Shown here piece by piece: positions 8,265 to 16,947 of a stretch of 64,000 nucleotides of DNA. Origin of the DNA: Arthrobacter gallicola (GTDB lineage Bacteria > Actinomycetota > Actinomycetes > Actinomycetales > Micrococcaceae); contig NZ_JACSQD010000006.1 in the NCBI RefSeq assembly GCF_014836775.1, positions 269,537 to 333,536 on the forward strand, given 5' to 3'. Both the position numbers and the translations under genes were made by a program. The notes under the pieces are model-generated. The model saw only the letters and a program-made list of their open reading frames with translations, ran no database searches and was not told the origin of the DNA. How positions within the stretch are numbered: the first letter of the stretch is position 1; every line of letters begins with the position of its first letter.

Positions 8265-9431
8265 CTAATGAACTTCGGGAACAGCGGTGTGGGACCCCAC
8301 GGATTGGAAGAATTCCACGAGCGGTTGTGGTGATCCCTTCCGGAAGAGCATGTCCAGGCTTTGGGCTGACTCGCTGGCCGCTTCCTCGGAACGTGGGAAC
8401 AGCTCGGCCTCGTACGCGGCGAGGGCCGCCTCAGTGTCCCCCGGGTGGGCGGCGATAGCCAAGGCGAGCTCAGCTGCGTCAAACATGGCCAGGTTTGCGC
8501 CTTCTCCGGCGAATGGAGACATGAGGTGGGCGGCGTCGCCCAGGAGCGTTACCCCTGGCCTGCGTTCCCAACGGATACCTACGGGCAGCGCGTGGATCCG
8601 GCGGGGCGTTAGCCCCGAGTCAGCCTTGGCGATGAGCCCGCGCAGGCCATCATCCCAGCCTTCGATCAGGCCGAGTGCCGCGCGTTTGGCCGCGGCGTCG
8701 TCGGAGAAATCAACGGAATCGATCCAGTCCTCCGGACAGCGCAGGCCCAGGTAGGTGTGCAGGGTTCCATCCGTTTCCAGATGGCCGAGAACCCCGGTGG
8801 TGTCTTTGAACGCAAAGAGCATGCCCGAGCCCACTGCGGCCGCTTCGAGGGGATGTTTCTCGGCGCCGCCGCGGAGATCGGCTTCAATAAACGAGACGCC
8901 GGCATACTCGGGACGTGCGTCGGTAAGCAGCGGGCGGACCTTGGACCAGGCGCCGTCGGCACCGATCAGAAGGTCGGTCGTGATGGTTTTGCCGTTCGTG
9001 AACCGGACCTCGTGCGTGCCGGGCCGGCCGGAGACCGGATGTACGCCGGCCACCCTGTGCCCCCAGCGGATGGTGTCGCCGGGGAGGGAGTTTATGAGGA
9101 GGTTGCGCAGGTCCCCGCGGTCCACCTCGGGCCGGCGGAGGGCGCCGTCGTCGGTCTCGTCTATATAGACCCTGCCGGTGTGGTCAAGGACGCGCATCGC
9201 TTCCCCGCGCTGGTGAATGATGCCATTGAAGGGCTCCATGAGTCCTGCGGCGTGGACCGCCCACTGACCGTTGTAGTCGTGGATGTCGAGCATGCCACCC
9301 TGGGTGCGCGCGTCACGGTGCGGCTCACCCTCAAAGATGACGGATTCGATGCCCCGGGTGTGGAGGACGCGGGCGGCGGTGAGACCGCCGAGGCCGCCCC
9401 CGATGATAGCGATGGGATGGTGTGTTGTCAT
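8265..9431 (-). CDS. FAD-dependent monooxygenase (TetX/PHBH-like), 388 aa
   Basis: Group A flavoprotein hydroxylase. It has the N-terminal dinucleotide-binding motif (IAIIGGGLGGLTAARVLHTRG), the middle DG motif (LLIGADGAWSKVRPLL) and the C-terminal GD motif (GVTLLGDAAHLMSPFAGEGANLAMFDAAEL). TetX-type enzymes share this size and the GEGANLAM segment. NADPH-driven hydroxylation of an aromatic or polyketide-like compound is expected. It starts at ATG 9431 with AAGGAG upstream. It follows the TetR gene by 37 bp on the same strand and is probably repressed by it. A tetracycline substrate cannot be claimed from sequence alone. Confidence 0.88.
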   Translation of the reverse strand: MTTHHPIAIIGGGLGGLTAARVLHTRGIESVIFEGEPHRDARTQGGMLDIHDYNGQWAVHAAGLMEPFNGIIHQRGEAMRVLDHTGRVYIDETDDGALRRPEVDRGDLRNLLINSLPGDTIRWGHRVAGVHPVSGRPGTHEVRFTNGKTITTDLLIGADGAWSKVRPLLTDARPEYAGVSFIEADLRGGAEKHPLEAAAVGSGMLFAFKDTTGVLGHLETDGTLHTYLGLRCPEDWIDSVDFSDDAAAKRAALGLIEGWDDGLRGLIAKADSGLTPRRIHALPVGIRWERRPGVTLLGDAAHLMSPFAGEGANLAMFDAAELALAIAAHPGDTEAALAAYEAELFPRSEEAASESAQSLDMLFRKGSPQPLVEFFQSVGSHTAVPEVH

Positions 9432-9468
9432 AAGCGCTGCTCCTTGCGGTGAATGCTCGATGGGCGGG

Positions 9469-10152
9469 TCAGGCACCCGTGCCGGGGACTGGCGTGGCGG
9501 CGATACCGGCTGCGAGCGCTCGAAGTGCCCATCGGAAACGCTGGTCGGGGGTGCCGCTAAGCACGGCGTCCATATGGGCGGCCAGCCGAGGAGTCTTGGA
9601 GGCGCCGCGGACGGCTGCGGCAAATTTCTCCGCATCCGCGTACTCACTCGCGGCAGCATTCGACGGCGCAGCGGGGCTGTGTTCGGCAGCGGTGGCGGTC
9701 ACGTACTGCAGAAGCAGGTCAACACCCCAGGCCGCACGCTCCGGTTCGATGCCGCCGTCGAGGAGCAGGCCAAGAACGCGGTCGAACAGTGCCAGCGAGT
9801 GCGGGCCGACGGGACGCAGCACGAGGGCGGAGCGGGCCAGACCGGGATAGGTGAAGAGAATATCTGCGTAACTGCCTAAGAGCGCGTCCAGCCGGGTCAT
9901 CCAGTCGCCCTCTTCCGCTGCGGGCACTGAGCCGGTCAACTCCTCCAGGACCGCCGCGTGCAGCTCGGCCGTGTTGGCCACGTAGACGTAGAGCGAGGCA
10001 GGGCCGGTGTCCAGCGCCTGCGCCACCCGGCGCATCGTCGCCTTTTCCAGCCCCTCGGTGCGCATGATCTCGATCGTGGTGTCGATGATCCACTGGCGGG
10101 ACAGCGCCGGTTTCGCTGGCCGCTCGCGGCGGCTTACTGCTGGTTTCTTCAT
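9469..10152 (-). CDS. TetR-family regulator (TetR_C-type), 227 aa
   Basis: The helix-turn-helix is in the N-terminus (TMRRVAQALDTGPASLYVYVANTAELHAAVLEEL); the tail LLLDGGIEPERAAWGVDLLLQYVTATAAE matches the TetR C-terminal domain found with tetracycline-type repressors. It is the first gene of a two-gene unit with the FAD monooxygenase. A direct repeat containing an inner palindrome lies just upstream of its start, indicating autoregulation. Confidence 0.9.
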   Translation of the reverse strand: MKKPAVSRRERPAKPALSRQWIIDTTIEIMRTEGLEKATMRRVAQALDTGPASLYVYVANTAELHAAVLEELTGSVPAAEEGDWMTRLDALLGSYADILFTYPGLARSALVLRPVGPHSLALFDRVLGLLLDGGIEPERAAWGVDLLLQYVTATAAEHSPAAPSNAAASEYADAEKFAAAVRGASKTPRLAAHMDAVLSGTPDQRFRWALRALAAGIAATPVPGTGA

Positions 10153-10167
10153 ACGGCGAGCGTAGCG

Positions 10168-10194
10168 AACATGTTCGTTACAAACAAGTTCGTT
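10168..10194. promoter_or_regulatory. Tandem operator-like repeats upstream of tetR
   Basis: AACATGTTCGTT (10168-10179) and AACAAGTTCGTT (10183-10194) form a direct repeat at 15-bp spacing. The first copy contains the perfect palindrome GAACATGTTC. It lies 16-42 bp upstream of the minus-strand tetR start, so it probably binds that protein. Confidence 0.7.
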
Positions 10195-10337
10195 GAAGGA
10201 TGCCCAATCGGCTCTTGCCGCCCGACGACCCGGACTGCAGGATCCCGGGCTGCAGGAGGCCGACTGGCCAGAAGACGACTTTGGTACCTAGAGTGGGGAT
10301 CGTAAGGTTACTGATAGTCGAGGCAGAGGAGGGCATC

Positions 10338-10550
10338 GTGGCCGACGCGAATGCGAAGGATCCGAAGGCTGAACCGGAGAATGCGATCGAGAACGCCGCT
10401 GACAACTTCATGCAGAATCTGGGAGAAGACGTTCCGGATGGCAGCGGCAACCAGGACCAGTCCGACCCGCGCACCAGAGTCCATTCCAATCTGGCTGAGG
10501 GTCTGAACGCCGACAACGAGAATTTCAAGGCGAAGCACAAGGACCAGTAG
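10338..10550 (+). CDS. Small hydrophilic protein, 70 aa
   Basis: Starts at GTG 10338 with a strong GAGGAGGG site (10326-10333). The product (VADANAKDPKAEPENAIENAADNFMQNLGEDVP...) is highly charged, rich in Asn, Asp, Glu and Lys, with no hydrophobic core, so it may be disordered or a stress-type hydrophilic protein. No family recognised. Followed by a 12-bp inverted repeat. Confidence 0.65.
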   Translation: MADANAKDPKAEPENAIENAADNFMQNLGEDVPDGSGNQDQSDPRTRVHSNLAEGLNADNENFKAKHKDQ

Positions 10551-10596
10551 CTAGGTTCAGCGCGGCGCGCACGCTGAACACGTGACTGATTGAGGT

Positions 10597-10651
10597 GAGG
10601 ACCTCCGGGCGAGGTGGTGCCAATCCGGAGCCCGTCATACCGGAGGTCCTC
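10597..10651. repeat. 12-bp inverted repeat with 31-nt loop
   Basis: GAGGACCTCCGG (10597-10608) and CCGGAGGTCCTC (10640-10651) are exact reverse complements. The site lies between the small hydrophilic gene and the lipoprotein gene. It could be a terminator for the first or a leader structure for the second; no T-run follows. Confidence 0.55.
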
Positions 10652-10694
10652 CGTGGATATAAGCACCGGCCAAAGGCTAAAAATGGGGGGGATC

Positions 10695-11264
10695 ATGCGA
10701 GCGGACAAGTATAGATACACAGTCACCGGGACCATTGCGATTGCCCTGGTACTCACCACAGCCGGCTGCACGGCCAGCGGCTCGCCAGCAGAAGCGACGC
10801 CGTCGGGCAGCAGCACGTCCGTCACGCCGACGCCGTCGGTGCCAACCGCCGCTTCCTCATCCCCGGCGCCCACGACGGAAGCTCCTTCCCCCTCTACGCC
10901 GGTTCCGGCACCGGAGGTTCAGGAGACACCGACTAAGCAGGCGATCGCACCGCAGCCATTGGGCCCACAGGCAAGCGCAGAGGACCTCGCGAAAGCGAGA
11001 GAAGCCCTCCTGGACTATGGCTATTCGCCCGAAGAAGCAGCGGCATGGCCCACGCTGGACGTCGTCGTTCCCGATGACGCAATCGACATCATCGCGTCCA
11101 TGTGGGGGCGGGGGCCAAACCTGACCTATGAGGCAGCCCTCGACCCGGACAGATTGGTCTACATAGTCACCGTAATCGTGCGTTCACCCTACGACGACGG
11201 CGAACCACCCGTCACTGCCGTCTGGGAAGTCCGATCCGATGGGAACTACACCTGGATCGCATAG
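10695..11264 (+). CDS. Putative lipoprotein, 189 aa
   Basis: ATG 10695 follows a G-rich ribosome-binding site (GGGGGG). The signal peptide ends in the lipobox TAGC (VLTTAGC), then a long Ser/Thr/Pro linker (about residues 30-85), then a compact domain that includes a helix-type segment (AKAREALLDYGYSPEEAAAW) and ends VWEVRSDGNYTWIA. No named family recognised. Probably anchored on the outer face of the membrane. Confidence 0.72.
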   Translation: MRADKYRYTVTGTIAIALVLTTAGCTASGSPAEATPSGSSTSVTPTPSVPTAASSSPAPTTEAPSPSTPVPAPEVQETPTKQAIAPQPLGPQASAEDLAKAREALLDYGYSPEEAAAWPTLDVVVPDDAIDIIASMWGRGPNLTYEAALDPDRLVYIVTVIVRSPYDDGEPPVTAVWEVRSDGNYTWIA

Positions 11265-11300
11265 AAGAATGCTCGATCCCTCGACCACGTGCGGGGGACT

Positions 11301-11651
11301 TTAAAGGTTCCCACCGTCTCGGCCGCACCGATGATTTTCATCATTTTCTATCTCGGAGATGGTGTAAGCAGGGCCGCTGGAATGCTCAATCGGTGAGCTT
11401 CCGGGGGTGAAACCGAACATTCGTGATTGAACGGATGCAGAACCAGCCAATGGACCTGCAATTGTCGAACGCCAGGATCCAGCGCGGGTCAGCAGGCGAA
11501 TCAGAATCAGGACGGCGAGCGCCCAGATGACCGCGTTGCTCCACGGGCCGAGGTTCGCCGCCGTCAACCCGTCCACGATCATCAGCACCAGGAGCGCCAC
11601 CAGGAGAAATACCGTGGTCGCTGTCAGGAGACGCGAGAGCCGTGCTGCCAT
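11301..11651 (-). CDS. Small membrane protein, 116 aa
   Basis: Two transmembrane helices near the N-terminus (ATTVFLLVALLVLMIVDG and NAVIWALAVLILIRLL) followed by a Ser/Gly/Pro-rich hydrophilic tail of about 55 residues. Function unknown. It converges with the lipoprotein gene on its left side. Confidence 0.5.
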   Translation of the reverse strand: MAARLSRLLTATTVFLLVALLVLMIVDGLTAANLGPWSNAVIWALAVLILIRLLTRAGSWRSTIAGPLAGSASVQSRMFGFTPGSSPIEHSSGPAYTISEIENDENHRCGRDGGNL

Positions 11652-11820
11652 CCGCTCACCTTAGCCAGTAGGCGCTGCTGCGGCCAGGGCCGGCACCCGG
11701 CGGCCCGATCGCCGGCGTAGCGGTTTCGGGCAGGCGCCTCGCCCAGGTGAATAACAGTTCAGGCTCCGGAAGCTGGGACGCTCTCTTGCGCTGGAATGGG
11801 AAACGAATTCCAATAGGCCA

Positions 11821-13158
11821 ATGACAAAGGATCCCGGCACGGCATCGAAACCCCAAACGGGGTTGAAGCGGGCAATTGGTACGCCGCTGCTGTTCGCATT
11901 TATCGTGGGCGACACCCTCGGCGCCGGCATCTACACCCTGGTGGGCACCATGGCCGCCGATGTCGGCGGCGCCATCTGGCTGCCCCTGCTGATCGCACTG
12001 GTCGCCGCGATGCTCACCGCCGCGACCTACGCGGAGCTGATCACCAAGTATCCGCATGCCGGAGGTGCAGCGCGTTACGTGGACCGGGCCTTCGGCATCC
12101 CCTACCTGTCCTTCCTCGTTGGATTCCTGATGATGGCCTCGGGCATCACCACGGCCGCCGCCCTCGCGAACGCCTTTGCGGGCGATTACCTGAACGCACT
12201 CATCGATGTGCCCTCCGCTCCCGCAGCGGTCGCGTTCATCATCGCGCTGACACTCATCAACCTGCGCGGTGTCCGGGAGTCCCTCACCGCCAACCTCGTC
12301 GCGTCCATCATTGAGGTCACCGGTCTCGCCATCGTCATCTTCGTCGGCGCCATCGTGCTCACTTCCGGCAACGGGGAGCCCTCCCGGCTCCTCGAGTTCG
12401 CGCCGGACATACCACCCCTAGAAGGGGCCTTCGCCGCCTCCATCGTCGCCTTCTTCTCGTTCCTCGGCTTCGAGGCAGCGGCCAACATGGCCGAGGAAGT
12501 ACGGAAACCCTCCAAGTCCTACCCCCGCGCCCTGTTCGGCGCCATTGGTACCGCAGGGCTGGTTTATCTCCTCATCGCGCTCAGCGCGGTCATCGTCCTG
12601 CCCCCGGCTGAGCTGGCCGATTCGACCGGACCCCTGCTCGACGTCGTTGCCGCGAGCGGTGTCGGCGTCCCACCCTGGCTGTTCAGTCTCATCGCGCTGA
12701 TCGCCATCGCCAACGGTGCGCTGCTGTTTATGGTGATGGCCAGCCGTGTCGGCTACGGACTGGCAGAAGCGGAACTGCTTCCCCGGGCCTTCAGCCGCGT
12801 CCTGCCGGGCCGCCGCACGCCCTGGGTTTCCATCGTGGTCATTGCCGCCTTGACGATCATCCTCACCCTGACCGGGAATGTCGCCTCGCTGGCCGAAACC
12901 ACCGTGCTGCTCCTGCTCCTGGTCTTCCTGTCCGCCAACGTCAGCGTGCTCGTCCTCAAGAAGGACAAAGTCGACCACGACCACTTCTCCGCGCCCCGGT
13001 TCGTGCCGGTCCTCGCGATCATTGCGAGCATCGTGCTCCTGGCACAGCAAACCGGGCCCATCTGGCTCGGCTCCGCCGCCTATGTAGCGGTCGGATCCCT
13101 GTTGTTCCTTGCCGCCCGGGCCCGGCGCAAGCGCGAGGACCGGGTGAGTGCGGACTGA
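11821..13158 (+). CDS. APC-family amino acid permease, 445 aa
   Basis: Twelve-helix amino acid/polyamine/organocation transporter. The unwound helix 1 motif is clear (FIVGDTLGAGIYTLVGTMAADVGG), as is the conserved helix 6 region FFSFLGFEAAANMAEEVRKPSKSYPRALFG. Substrate is likely a cationic or neutral amino acid by family. The ATG at 11821 follows a GAAACGAATTCC stretch with no strong Shine-Dalgarno site. It stands alone between opposite-strand genes. Confidence 0.9.
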   Translation: MTKDPGTASKPQTGLKRAIGTPLLFAFIVGDTLGAGIYTLVGTMAADVGGAIWLPLLIALVAAMLTAATYAELITKYPHAGGAARYVDRAFGIPYLSFLVGFLMMASGITTAAALANAFAGDYLNALIDVPSAPAAVAFIIALTLINLRGVRESLTANLVASIIEVTGLAIVIFVGAIVLTSGNGEPSRLLEFAPDIPPLEGAFAASIVAFFSFLGFEAAANMAEEVRKPSKSYPRALFGAIGTAGLVYLLIALSAVIVLPPAELADSTGPLLDVVAASGVGVPPWLFSLIALIAIANGALLFMVMASRVGYGLAEAELLPRAFSRVLPGRRTPWVSIVVIAALTIILTLTGNVASLAETTVLLLLLVFLSANVSVLVLKKDKVDHDHFSAPRFVPVLAIIASIVLLAQQTGPIWLGSAAYVAVGSLLFLAARARRKREDRVSAD

Positions 13159-13215
13159 TCGGTGGCGGGGAGTCCACGGGCGGACGACGGCGCAGAGGGG
13201 TTTCCGACAACCTGA

Positions 13216-13941
13216 CTAAAGCGTCTCGGGAATGTCGCGCCCGGGAAAAAGTGTCGAATATTGCCGCCGATACATTCGACGCCCGACGACGCGGTAGGCG
13301 AGACGAACCGGCGCAGGGATTTCCTTGAAGAGTTCTTTCCGGTCTTCCGGAGGATTCGTGGCCAACACCATACCGAGGTAGCTCACCAGGAATTTCTTGT
13401 CGAGCTGGTCGATCCCGTGCTGGCCGACCGCGTTCATTTCCTTTTCGTTCAGGACCCTGTCCACAGCAGGCATTACCTCAGTGACTTCGCGCCGCAGATG
13501 CACTTTCAGCAGAGTGGACAGGTCCTCGTAGCGTTCAGCGAGTTCCTCACTGACCGCTTTGCCTGCCGTCTGCATCCAGCGCCGCCGGACCGGGTCGATC
13601 CCCTCAAGCCGGTCCGTCACCTTCCGGTGCTGCTCCAGCATCTGGGCTACATGCAGCGCGCACGCCGGCGCCCGGTCGGCCAGCTGCGGATACATCAGCA
13701 GGTCTTCGCCCTCATGGTGGATGTGAAGGGTACCGTCGAAGTTTCCGAGCACCTCCCCCACGTACGCAGCGCGGACGGTATCTCCAGCCGCGGTGGACTG
13801 CACCAGGCCGGGCGCCTCGTCGTACGCCCAGAGGAAAAATCGGTGAATGCGCCGCATTCCCGCGGTCCCGGTGCACAGGATGGGCCCCGGCGGCAGGGGA
13901 GCCGCGGTTTCGCCGGGTTCAGCCGTAAAAAAGTCGGCCAT
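13216..13941 (-). CDS. Hemerythrin HHE-domain protein, 241 aa
   Basis: Four-helix-bundle iron-binding fold with spaced His/Glu ligands: RRIHRFF (helix 1), GTLHIHHEGEDLLMYP (helix 2), MLEQHRKVTDRL (helix 3) and LKVHLRREVTEVMP (helix 4). About 55 further residues form a basic C-terminal tail. Such proteins bind O2 or NO or sense iron and oxygen; a specific role is not visible. The 295 bp between its start and the histidine phosphatase gene show no further feature I can support. Confidence 0.85.
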   Translation of the reverse strand: MADFFTAEPGETAAPLPPGPILCTGTAGMRRIHRFFLWAYDEAPGLVQSTAAGDTVRAAYVGEVLGNFDGTLHIHHEGEDLLMYPQLADRAPACALHVAQMLEQHRKVTDRLEGIDPVRRRWMQTAGKAVSEELAERYEDLSTLLKVHLRREVTEVMPAVDRVLNEKEMNAVGQHGIDQLDKKFLVSYLGMVLATNPPEDRKELFKEIPAPVRLAYRVVGRRMYRRQYSTLFPGRDIPETL

Positions 13942-14236
13942 TTGGATCGCCCCTTACGGTGTTCAGGCTGGACCGGGCCGCCCGACAACAGTTTAAGTGC
14001 GCCGTGTCACACCACACAATGAACGAACCTAACGGGGCTACGCACTACGGCACACACCCACGGCCCCCTCTAGCGGGATTCCTCGTCACGACCGCGCCGA
14101 CGGTCTTCGCCATCGTTGATGTCGGATTCGAGATCGGAGATCCTTTCAGTGGTGACGACGCCGGCCCCTCACCCCACGGTGTCAGCTGTCCCCGCCTTGC
14201 CGCCGCCTTAGGGCGGCAGGGAACTACGCTGGGGGC

Positions 14237-14944
14237 ATGGCAACAGTAATCCTCGTGCGGCACGGCCGCACCACAGCGAATGCCTCGGGCCTGCTGGCCG
14301 GGCGGACCCCCGGGGTCAGCCTCGACGACGTCGGCCGGAACCAGGCGGACGCAACCGGGCAACGGCTCGCCGTCGTGCCCCTGGTCGGAGTGGTGTCGAG
14401 TCCGCTCGAGCGCTGCCGGCAGACCGCGCAGTTCATCCTCGACCAGCAGGCGGGCAGCCCGCATGCGCCGGTCGACGGCGACCTCACCGAATGCGACTAT
14501 GGCCAGTGGCAGGGGCAGACCCTGGCTGACCTGGCGAAAGAGGATCTGTGGAAGGTCGTGCAGACCCAGCCCTCCGCCGTCGTTTTCCCCGGCGGTGAGT
14601 CCATGGCTGCGATGCAGGCCCGGTCGGTGGCGGCGATCCGGCGGCACGACGCCGCGTTCGAGGCCGAGCACGGTCCGGGCGCCGTCTGGGTGGCGGTGAG
14701 CCACGGGGACATCATCAAGTCGGTCCTGGCCGACGCGCTCGGTATGCACCTGGATCTGTTCCAGCGGATCGACGTCGGGCCGGCGTCCGTGTCGATCGTG
14801 CGCTACGGCCCGGGGCGGCCCACCGTGCACGCCACCAATACCGACGCCGGAGACCTCTCCTGGCTGGCTGCTGTCCACGGAGCGCAGGATGCGCCGGTCG
14901 GTGGTGGCGCAGGCCACGCAGCACCGCGCGTCCAAGGAGCCTAA
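14237..14944 (+). CDS. Histidine phosphatase family protein (MSMEG_4193 type), 235 aa
   Basis: Phosphoglycerate-mutase-like fold. The catalytic RHG motif (LVRHGRTTANASGLLAG) and the second-half VSHGDIIKSVLADALG with the partner His are present. It is the first gene of a tightly spaced trio with a DUF3090 protein and an SCO1664-type kinase-like protein, an arrangement conserved in actinobacteria. Phosphoesterase activity is inferred; the natural substrate is unknown. Confidence 0.9.
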   Translation: MATVILVRHGRTTANASGLLAGRTPGVSLDDVGRNQADATGQRLAVVPLVGVVSSPLERCRQTAQFILDQQAGSPHAPVDGDLTECDYGQWQGQTLADLAKEDLWKVVQTQPSAVVFPGGESMAAMQARSVAAIRRHDAAFEAEHGPGAVWVAVSHGDIIKSVLADALGMHLDLFQRIDVGPASVSIVRYGPGRPTVHATNTDAGDLSWLAAVHGAQDAPVGGGAGHAAPRVQGA

Positions 14945-14953
14945 AGTAGTCCT

Positions 14954-15514
14954 ATGCCTACAACCGTTCACGATTTCGACTGGCCGGACCGCGTAGTAGT
15001 CGGCACCGTCGGCGTCCCCGGTCAGCGCACGTTCTACCTGCAGGCGCGGGCAGGCAAGCAGCTCATCAGCATCGCCATGGAGAAGCTGCAGGCGGACCAG
15101 CTCGCCGAGAAGATCGATGAGATCCTCGACCAGCTGATGACCATCGACGGCAACCCCTTCCACGTGCCCGCGAACACTCCCCTGGAGCTGGTCGACAACG
15201 ACGATCTGGACACTGTGGAGGAACAGTTCCGCGCCGGCGTGATGAGCCTGGGCTGGGATCCGACGACGGCGCAGGTCGTCATCGAGGCCTACCCCCTCGA
15301 GGAAGTTGATGAGGACGACGACGGGCTCCTCGAGGAAGGCGACGACGACGATGCTGACGCCGCCGAGGTGCTGCGGGTGCGGATGCCGGTGGGCACTGCC
15401 CGGGCCTTCGCGAAGCGCACGCGGGAAGTGGTGGGCGCCGGGCGTCCGATCTGCGTGATCTGCGGACAGCCGATCGACGACGACGGCCACACCTGCGCCC
15501 TCCCCGAAAACTAA
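14954..15514 (+). CDS. DUF3090 family protein, 186 aa
   Basis: Matches the actinobacterial DUF3090/TIGR03847 family, with FDWPDRVVVGTVGVPGQRTFYLQ at the N-terminus and a C-terminal rubredoxin-knuckle-like tail CVICGQPIDDDGHTC that should bind zinc. A strongly acidic stretch (about residues 115-135) lies between. The stop overlaps the start of the next gene by one base, so translation is coupled. Function unknown; its constant partner is the kinase-like protein next door. A decayed second copy of its 3' end lies at 20.3 kb. Confidence 0.92.
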   Translation: MPTTVHDFDWPDRVVVGTVGVPGQRTFYLQARAGKQLISIAMEKLQADQLAEKIDEILDQLMTIDGNPFHVPANTPLELVDNDDLDTVEEQFRAGVMSLGWDPTTAQVVIEAYPLEEVDEDDDGLLEEGDDDDADAAEVLRVRMPVGTARAFAKRTREVVGAGRPICVICGQPIDDDGHTCALPEN

Positions 15515-16281
15515 TGCCGGAGCCTGACCTGCTCACCGATGAGCTGACACTCACCGGGCGGATTACGACGGCGTCGAACGCCACGTTCCTAGGCAGCATC
15601 GGCGACGCGGAAGTTGTCTATAAACCCATTGCGGGCGAGAAGCCGCTGTGGGATTTCCCCGACGGTTGCCTGGCCCACCGTGAAGTCGCCGCCTACCTGG
15701 TGTCTGAGGCTTTGGGCTGGAACATCGTGCCGCGCACCTGGCTGCGCGACGGGCCCTTGGGCGAAGGCATGGTCCAGCTTTGGCAGGACGCCGATCCGGA
15801 GCAGGACGCGGTGGACCTGGTACCTCTTGGTGAGGTGCCGGAGTCCGGGTTCAAGCTCGTGCTCGAGGGCGAGGACCAGGCCGGGCAGATCGTCGCCCTG
15901 ATTCATGAAGACACTGCGGTGCTGCGGCGGATGGCGGTGTTCGACGTCGTCGTCAACAATGCCGACCGCAAAGGCAATCACGTCCTGGCTATGCCCGGCG
16001 GGCACCGGTACGGCGTGGACCACGGGGTCACCCTCCACGCCGAGCACAAGCTGCGGACCGTGCTCTGGGGATGGATCGGCGAGAAGCTGACCGACGAGGA
16101 ACTTGAAGGAATTGACCGGGTTCTCACTGCTTTGGAGGGTGAGCTTGGCGAGAAGCTGGCTGAGCTGCTGACCGCCGAGGAAATCGAGGCGCTTGCCGCG
16201 CGCTGTGTGCGGCTGCGCACGACGGCGGTGTTCCCCGGCCCGAGCGGCGGGATGCCTGCCGTTCCCTGGCCACTGTTTTAG
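15514..16281 (+). CDS. SCO1664 family protein, PI3/4-kinase-like fold, 255 aa
   Basis: Family TIGR03843. The kinase-like core includes the Lys in EVVYKPIAGEKPLWDFPDG and the catalytic-loop style NNADRKGNH followed by YGVDHGVTLHAEHKLRTVLWGWIGE, as in phosphatidylinositol-kinase-like and HipA-like enzymes. It starts at ATG 15514 on the last base of the DUF3090 gene. In many actinobacteria mshC (mycothiol synthesis) follows this trio; here it does not. Protein or small-molecule kinase activity is an inference from the fold. Confidence 0.88.
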   Translation: MPEPDLLTDELTLTGRITTASNATFLGSIGDAEVVYKPIAGEKPLWDFPDGCLAHREVAAYLVSEALGWNIVPRTWLRDGPLGEGMVQLWQDADPEQDAVDLVPLGEVPESGFKLVLEGEDQAGQIVALIHEDTAVLRRMAVFDVVVNNADRKGNHVLAMPGGHRYGVDHGVTLHAEHKLRTVLWGWIGEKLTDEELEGIDRVLTALEGELGEKLAELLTAEEIEALAARCVRLRTTAVFPGPSGGMPAVPWPLF

Positions 16282-16292
16282 CTAGGGTCTCC

Positions 16293-16652
16293 TTATCCTC
16301 CGTAGGGATCGTAATTGGCCAGAGCGACCACCAGCCAAACAACAGCGGCCAGGACCGTTCCCTGCCAGATCAGGGACGGAATGATGTACAGGCGGGCGGC
16401 GCGTCTCTTGTTTCCGCTGATGAGTGCCACGATGAATCCCGCTACCCCTCCGAGCAGGACAATCAGGCCGGACAAGACAATGAAGTCCAAGGTGGGGTCG
16501 CCGGAGCCTCCCCGGCCCAGCATGCTGATGAGCGGACCGGTGATGATCACCCAGACGATCGTCACGAGGAGCATCCCCGTTATGGCCGCCCCACTGAAAC
16601 GTGTCCTTTGGGGGTCTGTTGCGGGAGGAACCGAAGTCTTCCCCTGGCTCAT
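16293..16652 (-). CDS. Membrane protein, 119 aa
   Basis: Three hydrophobic helices (AAITGMLLVTIVWVIITGPLI, FIVLSGLIVLLGGVAGFIVALI, LIWQGTVLAAVVWLVVALAN) after a short hydrophilic N-terminus. It starts at ATG 16652 with GGAAG upstream and lies 17 bp after the DUF4177 gene, so the two are probably co-transcribed. Function unknown. Confidence 0.7.
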   Translation of the reverse strand: MSQGKTSVPPATDPQRTRFSGAAITGMLLVTIVWVIITGPLISMLGRGGSGDPTLDFIVLSGLIVLLGGVAGFIVALISGNKRRAARLYIIPSLIWQGTVLAAVVWLVVALANYDPYGG

Positions 16653-16669
16653 GCCATCTTCCACCGCAG

Positions 16670-16879
16670 TTAGCCGAGACTTTCGAAAACCATCGTCGCC
16701 TGGATCCGGTCTCCACCGCCAAAACCCTTGCTGCCGCTGCTCGCGGTGGTCACCGTGTGGAGCCGGTACCCCTTCGCAGCCTGCTCGTTGATGGCCTGTT
16801 CCAGGGACGTCAGATTTCCTGATCCGGACCCCATGAATTTCTCTTTCAGAATTACTTGCAGAACTACATAGTGCGGCAT
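16670..16879 (-). CDS. DUF4177-like small protein, 69 aa
   Basis: The sequence MPHYVVLQVILKEKF...LTSLEQAINEQAAKGYRLHTVTTASSG...DRIQATMVFE matches the pattern of DUF4177 proteins (beta strand, helix with the AKGYRL segment, beta strand). ATG 16879 is preferred because GGGGGA precedes it; ATG 16891 is possible. Upstream of the 119-aa membrane protein gene. Function unknown. Confidence 0.75.
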   Translation of the reverse strand: MPHYVVLQVILKEKFMGSGSGNLTSLEQAINEQAAKGYRLHTVTTASSGSKGFGGGDRIQATMVFESLG

Positions 16880-16947
16880 GATGTCCCCCATTTTTGTCGA
16901 TTAGAAAGGGAATGCTACCGGATGGCTGTGGCCCACCTGGGGATTTC

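Noticed and set aside
14045..15490. 481-codon minus-strand frame across the phosphatase and DUF3090 genes
   Set aside because: No domain, antisense shadow of two clearly conserved genes.
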